Assembly: GCA_030633285.1 (NCBI GenBank)
Contig: DAOVTC010000098.1
Coordinates: forward strand, 1-5,434
Direction of reading: 5' to 3'
DNA from: Flavobacteriaceae bacterium
Lineage (GTDB): Bacteria; Bacteroidota; Bacteroidia; Flavobacteriales; Flavobacteriaceae
DNA length: 5,434 bases
Part shown: one piece after another, positions 1 to 5,434 of the stretch
Position numbering within the stretch: position 1 is the stretch's first letter
How the letters are laid out: every line of letters begins with the position of its first letter
Made by a program: the position numbers and the translations under genes
Notes under the pieces: model-generated
The model's input: the letters and a program-made list of their open reading frames with translations, nothing else
What the model was told of the DNA's origin: nothing
Database searches by the model: none

Positions 1-1
1 C

Positions 2-619
2 GCTACATCTAACCCACAAGATATGGGTTTAAATGTGTTACACACCATGGCCAAGTATGATAATATTTGCAAATACATCCATTTACCTGTTCAATCTGGT
101 AGCACAAAAATTCTTGAAAAAATGAATCGCCAACATACCCGCGAAGAGTATATGACGTTGATTGATAATGTTAAAAAAATAATTCCTAATTGCGCAATAT
201 CTCAAGATATGATTACTGGTTTTTGTGGAGAAACAGAAGAAGATCACAAAGAAACTTTATCATTAATGGAATATGTAAAATACGATTTCGGATTTATGTT
301 TGCGTATTCAGAAAGACCTGGAACACCCGCTGGCAAAAACATGGAAGATGATGTACCTTTAGAAATTAAAAAAAGAAGGCTAACCGAAATAATCAATTTA
401 CAACAAAAACACGGCTTATACCGAATGCAGCAATTCGTAGGCAAAACTGTTGAAGTATTGATTGAAGGTAATTCAAAAAAATCTGATTTACACTGGATGG
501 GTAGAAACTCCCAAAATGCCGTAGTTGTATTTAAAAAAGGAAATGAGTGTAAAGGAGATTTTGTACAAGTTAAAATTGACGATTGCACTTCTGCTACTTT
601 ACTTGGGACAAGGAAATAG
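2..619 (+). CDS. miaB: tRNA-2-methylthio-N6-dimethylallyladenosine synthase MiaB (5'-partial)
   Basis: MiaB is a radical-SAM iron-sulfur enzyme that adds a methylthio group to i6A37 in tRNAs reading UNN codons, which stabilises codon-anticodon pairing. The window holds only the last 205 codons; the reading frame is open to base 2, so the Met codon at 23 is internal and not the start. The N-terminal MTTase domain and the CxxxCxxC cluster cysteines lie outside the window. Visible are the end of the radical-SAM barrel (TSNPQD, then IHLPVQSGS and the DMITGFCGETEEDH segment), the AYSERPGTPA stretch typical of methylthiotransferases, and a C-terminal TRAM RNA-binding domain over about the last 65 residues (FVGKTVEVLIEG to the end). 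MiaB is preferred to RimO or MtaB because of the SKKSD...GRNSQNAVVVF type of TRAM region. It ends in TAG, 83 nt before the regulator gene on the same strand. No terminator is evident, so read-through into the next gene is plausible. Confidence 0.95.
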   Translation, partial: ATSNPQDMGLNVLHTMAKYDNICKYIHLPVQSGSTKILEKMNRQHTREEYMTLIDNVKKIIPNCAISQDMITGFCGETEEDHKETLSLMEYVKYDFGFMFAYSERPGTPAGKNMEDDVPLEIKKRRLTEIINLQQKHGLYRMQQFVGKTVEVLIEGNSKKSDLHWMGRNSQNAVVVFKKGNECKGDFVQVKIDDCTSATLLGTRK

Positions 620-674
620 CTGTAGGCTGTTAACAAAAATAAAAAACTTAGTTAAAAATATTAGATAAATAAAC

Positions 675-687
675 TCGGAATTTCCGA
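675..687. promoter_or_regulatory. 13-bp perfect dyad in front of the regulator gene
   Basis: TCGGAA-T-TTCCGA is a perfect inverted repeat with 6-bp arms and one central base, ending 15 nt before the TTG start of the sigma-54 activator gene. It is the only GC-bearing element in an otherwise A/T-rich 83-nt leader. The one-base centre suits a DNA operator for a dimeric HTH protein better than an RNA hairpin. Autoregulation by the downstream Fis-type HTH protein is possible but only inferred. I found no second copy near groES. Confidence 0.3.
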
Positions 688-702
688 ATTAAAACTCAAA
701 CA

Positions 703-1944
703 TTGGACTCACTTCAAACAATAAAACAACGTTTTAGCATCATTGGAAATAATAACCAATTAAATATTGCATTACAAAAAGCAATAAGAGTTGCTCCTAC
801 AGATATCTCAGTTTTAGTAACTGGGGAAAGTGGTGTTGGTAAAGAAGTTATTCCAAAAATCATACATAGTTTATCTCATCGTAAACATGCAAAATATATT
901 GCTGTAAACTGTGGTGCTATTCCTGAAGGCACAATTGATAGTGAACTTTTTGGTCATGAAAAAGGCTCTTTTACAGGAGCAACTCAAGCACGTAGTGGGT
1001 ATTTTGAAGTAGCAGATGGTGGTACAATTTTTTTAGATGAAGTTGGTGAATTACCTTTAACAACACAAGTAAGATTACTTCGTGTATTAGAAAATGGTGA
1101 GTTTTTAAAAGTAGGATCTTCAAAAGTTCAAAAAACCGATGTACGAATAGTTGCTGCATCAAACTTAGACTTACTTGAAGCTATACAAAAAGGAAAGTTT
1201 AGGGAAGATTTATATTATAGGCTCAATACTGTTGAAATTCATTTACCTCCACTTCGAGATCGTGAAGAAGATATTCATTTATTATTTAGAAAATTTGCTT
1301 CAGATTTTGCTCAAAAATATAAAATGCCAACTCTGCGCTTAGAAGAAAATGCAATTAATGTCTTACTATCTTATCCTTGGAAAGGAAATATCAGACAGCT
1401 AAGAAATTTGACAGAACATATTTCTGTTATTGAACAAAACAGAAAAATTAATGCTTCTGTTTTACAATCATACTTACCAGATTATGGCAATAATTTACCC
1501 GCCATTATTACGAAAAAATCATCAAATAGTGATTTTTCAAATGAACGTGAAATTTTATATAAAGTTTTATTTGATATGCGTAATGATATTACAGATTTAA
1601 AAAGGTTGACAGAAGAATTAATAAAAGATAAAAGTGAAATTCAACCTCAAAAAAGCACACAACTTTTAATAGATAAAATTTACGGTAAAGAAGACAACAA
1701 TAAGGATGACAGCACCTTAGAAATTATTTCTACCCCTAAAACTGAAACTTTTCAAAATAGTTCAAGTATAGAACCCTTTGATGAAGCAGAAACAGTTGAA
1801 GAAACAATTTCTTTACAAGAAAGAGAATTTGAAATGATTAAACAAGCTTTAAACCGCAATAAAGGTAAACGAAAACTTGCTGCAAAAGAATTGGGAATAT
1901 CTGAACGAACTCTATATAGAAAAATTAATCAATATAATTTGTAA
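703..1944 (+). CDS. Sigma-54-dependent transcriptional activator (AAA+ plus Fis-type HTH, no sensor domain)
   Basis: This is a bacterial enhancer-binding protein that would hydrolyse ATP to open RpoN-bound -24/-12 promoters. The AAA+ domain starts almost at the N-terminus (about residues 12-245): Walker A GESGVGKE at 41-48, the sigma-54-contacting loop as GSFTGA at 88-93 (usually GAFTGA), Walker B GGTIFLDE at 106-113, sensor I Asn154, arginine-finger region REDLYYRLN at 167-175, and sensor II in GNIRQL at 228-233. A Fis-like HTH lies at about 372-413 (LAAKELGISERTLYRKI). There is no REC, GAF or PAS domain, as in PspF, so activity is presumably controlled by expression or a partner protein. 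At 413 aa it is longer than PspF (about 325) because of a hydrophilic linker at about 266-371 with one helical stretch (281-310). The TTG start is used because an in-frame stop lies at 670-672, no ATG lies between, and the next Met is residue 208, inside the ATPase. The targets are unknown. Confidence 0.9.
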   Translation: MDSLQTIKQRFSIIGNNNQLNIALQKAIRVAPTDISVLVTGESGVGKEVIPKIIHSLSHRKHAKYIAVNCGAIPEGTIDSELFGHEKGSFTGATQARSGYFEVADGGTIFLDEVGELPLTTQVRLLRVLENGEFLKVGSSKVQKTDVRIVAASNLDLLEAIQKGKFREDLYYRLNTVEIHLPPLRDREEDIHLLFRKFASDFAQKYKMPTLRLEENAINVLLSYPWKGNIRQLRNLTEHISVIEQNRKINASVLQSYLPDYGNNLPAIITKKSSNSDFSNEREILYKVLFDMRNDITDLKRLTEELIKDKSEIQPQKSTQLLIDKIYGKEDNNKDDSTLEIISTPKTETFQNSSSIEPFDEAETVEETISLQEREFEMIKQALNRNKGKRKLAAKELGISERTLYRKINQYNL

Positions 1945-1971
1945 ATCTTAATGTTTATTCGTTTATTTTTG
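1938..1971 (+). promoter_or_regulatory. Candidate Bacteroidota housekeeping promoter for lptE
   Basis: TTTG at 1938-1941 (overlapping the regulator's stop region) is followed after 22 nt by TATTTTTG at 1964-1971, which fits the Bacteroidota primary sigma pattern TTTG / TAnnTTTG with a spacer in the usual 17-23 range. Transcription would start near 1977-1980 and give a leader of about 28 nt before the lptE ATG. In such AT-rich DNA a chance match is quite possible, so this is only a candidate for expression of lptE independent of the regulator gene. Confidence 0.35.
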
Positions 1972-2005
1972 ATAAAATTCTTGAAAGAAAATATTTTATT
2001 TTAAA

Positions 2006-2509
2006 ATGAAAAAATACTTTTATATAATTACAATATTAACATTGTTTGTTACCCAAAGCTGTGGAGTTTACTCATTTACAGGAGGAAGTACCGGTGATGC
2101 AAAAACAATACAAATTGATTTTTTTCCAAATAATGCCCGTTTGGTAGAGCCATCTTTAAGTCAAAAATTCACTTTAGAATTACAAGATCTCTTTTTGAGA
2201 CAAACTAATTTAAAGTTAACAAATTCAGGTGGAGATTTACATTTTGAAGGTGAAATAACACAATACAGAATTATACCTATAGCAGCTACTGCTGAACAAA
2301 CTGCCGCACAAAGCAGATTAACTGTTGCTGTTAGGGTTCGATTTTACAACAGACTAATTGAAGAAGATAATTTCGAACAAACTTTTTCTTTTTATAGTGA
2401 TTATGATGCAAATTTACAATTAACAGGAAGCGTTTTAGAAGAAGCCTATAATGAGATATTTGAAAGAATAACACAAGATATTTTTAACGCTTCAGTTGCT
2501 AAGTGGTAG
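2006..2509 (+). CDS. lptE: LPS assembly outer-membrane lipoprotein LptE
   Basis: LptE is the lipoprotein that plugs and supports the LptD beta-barrel, the outer-membrane translocon that places lipopolysaccharide in the outer leaflet. The 167-aa product has a short Lys-rich N-terminus (MKKY), a hydrophobic stretch at 5-15 and a Cys at 19 (TQSC followed by GVYSF), consistent with a signal-peptidase II lipoprotein signal, although the -3 residue is Thr rather than the classical Leu. The body matches the Bacteroidota LptE type: PNNARLVEPSLSQKFT, then SGGDLHFEGEITQYRI, a segment rich in Ala/Thr/Gln (TAEQTAAQSRLTV), and a C-terminal helix EIFERITQDIFNA. Length is normal for the family. The start ATG is preceded by TTTTAAA with no Shine-Dalgarno, as expected in this phylum. 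It lies 61 nt after the sigma-54 activator gene and 61 nt before the TPR-like gene, probably in one transcription unit. Confidence 0.88.
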   Translation: MKKYFYIITILTLFVTQSCGVYSFTGGSTGDAKTIQIDFFPNNARLVEPSLSQKFTLELQDLFLRQTNLKLTNSGGDLHFEGEITQYRIIPIAATAEQTAAQSRLTVAVRVRFYNRLIEEDNFEQTFSFYSDYDANLQLTGSVLEEAYNEIFERITQDIFNASVAKW

Positions 2510-2570
2510 TTTGTGAATTGAGAAAAGATAATAGAGAGAATTGAAATAAATTTTGCTTGATTGATAAAAT

Positions 2571-3323
2571 ATGAATTTAATTGAATTTACAAATAATTTA
2601 GAAAATCCAAGAATAACTTCTAAAGGTCAAACTGTTAGTTTAAAAAATATTTTGGATGAATATCCGTATTTTCAAGCTGCTCATTTTTTATATTTAAATG
2701 GTTTAAAAAATCAAGGAAGTTTTAAATACAATAATATCTTAAAAAGAACAGCTGCATATACAACTGATAGAGCTATTTTGTTTGACTTTATAACATCCCC
2801 TGATTTTAACTACATTCCGCCTTCAAAAAATATTAAATTAGAAAAAAAATCAGAAAAAATGGTTGAATCAAAAGAAGAATCAACTATTTATGACACACTT
2901 CCTATTGGAAAACCAATACAATTTAGTACATCTGAAACTTATTCTTTTAATGAATGGCTACAAATTTCATCTATTAAACCCATACAAAGAGATGAAAATC
3001 TAGATATCAACATTATAGATTCTAATAATAATAGAAAAAATCAATCGAAAACTTCAGAAAGAAATTTTGATTTAATCGAAAAATTCATCGCCTCTAATCC
3101 AAAAATAAACCCAACTAACACTTTTATTAGCAGAAACATAGCTACTGATAGTATTATTGAAAATGAAAGCTTAATGACCGAGACTCTAGCTCACGTTTAT
3201 TTAGAACAAAAAAAGTATAATAAAGCAATTACAGCTTTTACAGTCTTAAGTTTGAAATATCCCGAAAAAAGTAGTTTCTTTGCAAACCAAATTGAAGCAA
3301 TAAAAGAATTACAAGATAAATAA
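2571..3323 (+). CDS. Uncharacterised protein with C-terminal TPR-like motif
   Basis: I cannot assign a function to this 250-aa protein. There is no signal peptide or membrane segment, so it is probably cytoplasmic. The N-terminal part (about 1-80) looks helical, with an aromatic-rich segment (ILDEYPYFQAAHFLYLNGL). The middle (about 85-195) is hydrophilic and rich in Lys, Ser, Asn and Glu, and is probably disordered. The C-terminus (about 203-236) fits a single tetratricopeptide helix pair: ETLAHVYLEQKKYNKAITAFTVLSLKYPEK has the Leu/Ala/Tyr spacing and the final Pro of a TPR. A TPR suggests a protein-protein contact role. Its stop is only 8 nt before secG, so the two are almost certainly co-transcribed, and it follows lptE by 61 nt, which hints at envelope or secretion work. 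From memory, similar proteins sit in the same place in other Flavobacteriia, annotated as hypothetical or TPR protein. Confidence 0.8.
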   Translation: MNLIEFTNNLENPRITSKGQTVSLKNILDEYPYFQAAHFLYLNGLKNQGSFKYNNILKRTAAYTTDRAILFDFITSPDFNYIPPSKNIKLEKKSEKMVESKEESTIYDTLPIGKPIQFSTSETYSFNEWLQISSIKPIQRDENLDINIIDSNNNRKNQSKTSERNFDLIEKFIASNPKINPTNTFISRNIATDSIIENESLMTETLAHVYLEQKKYNKAITAFTVLSLKYPEKSSFFANQIEAIKELQDK

Positions 3324-3331
3324 CAAAAATT

Positions 3332-3673
3332 ATGTCGTACACTTTATTTTTAGTATTGATTATTATAGTATCCGCATTACTTATTTTAGTAGTAATGGTT
3401 CAAAACCCTAAAGGCGGAGGTTTATCATCTTCATTTGGAGGAGCAGGTTCACAAAATTTAGGAGGTGTACAAAACACAACTAACTTTTTAGATAAAAGTA
3501 CTTGGACTTTAGCTATTGCTTTATTTGCATTGATTTTATTATCTAATTTTGCAATTCCTAGAAATAATACAGTAGATTTAAAATCAGCTACCGAAAAAAT
3601 AGTAAATGAAAGAGATGTTTTGGAAGCTCCTGCTACTTTAAATACAGACAAAGTTATTGACAGCTCTAATTAA
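3332..3673 (+). CDS. secG: Preprotein translocase subunit SecG
   Basis: SecG is the small accessory subunit of the SecYEG inner-membrane channel and assists SecA-driven protein export. The 113-aa product shows the family layout: transmembrane helix 1 at about 5-23, then the hallmark conserved turn VQNPKGGGLSSSFGG (23-37) and a Gly/Gln/Asn-rich loop, transmembrane helix 2 at about 57-73, and a hydrophilic tail to residue 113 of the kind common in Bacteroidota SecG. The ATG start lies 8 nt after the upstream stop and shows no Shine-Dalgarno. It is the last gene of the upstream unit: a strong terminator follows its TAA by about 20 nt. Linkage with lptE puts two envelope-biogenesis functions in one transcript. 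Confidence 0.95.
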   Translation: MSYTLFLVLIIIVSALLILVVMVQNPKGGGLSSSFGGAGSQNLGGVQNTTNFLDKSTWTLAIALFALILLSNFAIPRNNTVDLKSATEKIVNERDVLEAPATLNTDKVIDSSN

Positions 3674-3692
3674 AATACTATAAAAAAACTAT

Positions 3693-3732
3693 AAAAATGC
3701 CAATGTAAATGACACGTTGGCATTTTTTTTTT
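3693..3732 (+). terminator. Rho-independent terminator after secG
   Basis: The arms 3697-3706 (ATGCCAATGT) and 3714-3723 (ACGTTGGCAT) form a 10-bp stem with one G-U pair and a 7-nt loop, extendable by A-U pairs at the base (A at 3693-3696). The right arm runs directly into a tract of ten T residues (3723-3732). It closes the secG transcript and isolates groESL from upstream reading. The A-rich left flank could also give weaker termination on the opposite strand, but no minus-strand gene needs it. Confidence 0.9.
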
Positions 3733-3736
3733 GCTA

Positions 3737-3769
3737 TTTGTCATAAATTACATATTGGCAATATATTTG
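3737..3769 (+). promoter_or_regulatory. Bacteroidota housekeeping-type promoter of groESL
   Basis: TTTG at 3737-3740 and TATATTTG at 3762-3769 match the Bacteroidota primary sigma consensus (TTTG near -33, TAnnTTTG near -7) with a 21-nt spacer, within the usual range. It lies between the secG terminator and groES, where a promoter is required. The start would be around 3774-3778, giving a leader of roughly 35-40 nt. No CIRCE repeat (TTAGCACTC-N9-GAGTGCTAA) is present, so HrcA control is not indicated. Confidence 0.7.
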
Positions 3770-3771
3770 CA
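3755..3771 (+). promoter_or_regulatory. Candidate sigma-54 (-24/-12) promoter of groESL
   Basis: TTGGCAATATATTTGCA contains TGGCAA-N5-TTGCA, which agrees with the sigma-54 consensus TGGCAC-N5-TTGCW at every core base except A for C at the sixth position. The invariant GG (3757-3758) and GC (3769-3770) have the exact required spacing. With C3770 as -12, transcription would start near 3782, about 31 nt before the groES ATG. The -12 element shares bases with the TAnnTTTG box of the housekeeping-type promoter, so the two holoenzymes could not bind at once. A sigma-54 activator gene in the same locus makes the match more meaningful. No activator binding site was identified. Confidence 0.5.
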
Positions 3772-3812
3772 TAAAGTAAATCAAAACAATAAATAACTTA
3801 AAAACTTATATA

Positions 3813-4091
3813 ATGAGTAAATTAACAATAAAACCTCTCGCAGATAGAGTTGTTGTTGAACCTTTAGCAGCAGAAACTAAAACGGCATCTGGATTATACA
3901 TTCCTGATTCAGCAAAAGAAAAACCACAACAAGGCAAAGTAGTTGCTACGGGAAAAGGCACAAAAGATGAACCAATAACTGTAAAAGTTGGCGATACAGT
4001 TTTATATGGCAAATTTGCAGGAACTGAATTAAAATTAGATGGGAATGACTATCTAATCATGAGAGAAAGTGATATTTTCGCGATTCTTTAA
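3813..4091 (+). CDS. groES: Co-chaperonin GroES (Hsp10)
   Basis: GroES forms the heptameric lid of the GroEL folding chamber in the cytoplasm. The 92-aa length is normal for bacterial Cpn10. The N-terminal strand [15 protein letters not shown] (4-18) is diagnostic, followed by the mobile loop at about 17-33 with the GroEL-binding hydrophobic segment GLYIP at 27-31. Next come [12 protein letters not shown], the dome-region segment [21 protein letters not shown], and the C-terminal [13 protein letters not shown]. The start ATG is fixed by the family N-terminus and has an A/T-rich leader (CTTATATA) without a Shine-Dalgarno. It is the first gene of the groESL operon, 139 nt downstream of secG behind a terminator and its own promoter region, and 62 nt upstream of groEL. 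Confidence 0.98.
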   Translation: MSKLTIKPLADRVVVEPLAAETKTASGLYIPDSAKEKPQQGKVVATGKGTKDEPITVKVGDTVLYGKFAGTELKLDGNDYLIMRESDIFAIL

Positions 4092-4118
4092 TACACATAA
4101 CAAACTGATTATTAATAA

Positions 4119-4139
4119 ATTCTGAAACAAATTCAGAAT
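4119..4139 (+). repeat. Perfect 8-bp inverted repeat between groES and groEL
   Basis: ATTCTGAA (4119-4126) and TTCAGAAT (4132-4139) are exact reverse complements separated by the 5-nt loop ACAAA. The hairpin lies in the 62-nt intercistronic gap and ends 14 nt before the groEL ATG. It is A-rich and not T-rich downstream, so it is not a normal + strand terminator. A role in mRNA stability, processing or the GroES:GroEL translation ratio is possible but unproven. Confidence 0.5.
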
Positions 4140-4150
4140 AAAAAATATAA

Positions 4151-5434
<1,284 letters not shown>

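Noticed and set aside
23..25. ATG at 23 as the start of miaB
   Set aside because: The frame is open to the window edge with conserved residues upstream (TSNPQD), so this Met is internal.
244..636. 130-codon minus-strand open frame opposite miaB
   Set aside because: It lies almost wholly antisense to the conserved MiaB C-terminus, with no promoter or family resemblance.
620..702. Terminator or TAnnTTTG promoter between miaB and the regulator gene
   Set aside because: No stem followed by a T-tract and no TAnnTTTG box were found; apart from the 13-bp dyad, the gap is A-rich without structure.
2510..2570. Possible promoter in the lptE to TPR-gene gap (TAAATTTTG near 2547-2555)
   Set aside because: It has one extra base between TA and TTTG, and no TTTG or TTG box lies at suitable distance; the gap is best seen as an operon spacer.
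3718..3734. Second TTGGCA...TTGC pair resembling a sigma-54 site
   Set aside because: The GG-to-GC spacing is 2 nt too long, and both parts are explained by the terminator's right arm and T-tract.
3674..3812. CIRCE-type HrcA operator upstream of groES
   Set aside because: No TTAGCACTC / GAGTGCTAA arms occur; the only strong inverted repeat in the gap is the secG terminator.

Overview
The window is a gene-dense, AT-rich stretch of a Bacteroidota chromosome, most likely class Flavobacteriia. The evidence is protein character (MiaB, LptE, SecG and GroE read as flavobacterial-type), A-rich leaders without Shine-Dalgarno sequences, and promoter candidates of the Bacteroidota TTTG / TAnnTTTG type. 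All genes are on the + strand, and I see no mobile element, CRISPR array, tRNA, rRNA or broken gene.

Layout: (1) 3' part of miaB (tRNA methylthiotransferase), cut by the left edge. (2) A sigma-54-dependent enhancer-binding protein with an AAA+ domain and a Fis-type HTH, no N-terminal sensor domain, starting at TTG. (3) lptE, an outer-membrane lipoprotein for LPS export. (4) An uncharacterised 250-aa protein with a C-terminal TPR-like helix pair. (5) secG, 8 nt downstream of it and ending in a strong Rho-independent terminator. (6) A promoter region, then groES. (7) groEL, cut by the right edge after 427 codons; it is open to the edge without a stop. From memory, this gene order recurs in Flavobacteriia, so it is probably a vertically inherited core locus rather than an accessory island.

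The first block combines translation fidelity (MiaB), envelope biogenesis (LptE, SecG) and a regulator, with small gaps of 8 to 83 nt that suggest at least partial co-transcription. The second block, groESL, is transcriptionally separate: terminator upstream, own promoter.

The best lead is at that promoter. The sequence TGGCAA-N5-TTGCA fits the sigma-54 -24/-12 consensus with exact GG/GC spacing, and it overlaps a perfect housekeeping-type TAnnTTTG element with a TTTG box 21 nt upstream. A sigma-54 activator gene lies about 1.9 kb upstream. Dual control of groESL, possibly by that activator, is a testable hypothesis and not shown by the sequence. Smaller points are a dyad in front of the regulator gene, a perfect hairpin between groES and groEL, and a candidate internal promoter for lptE.
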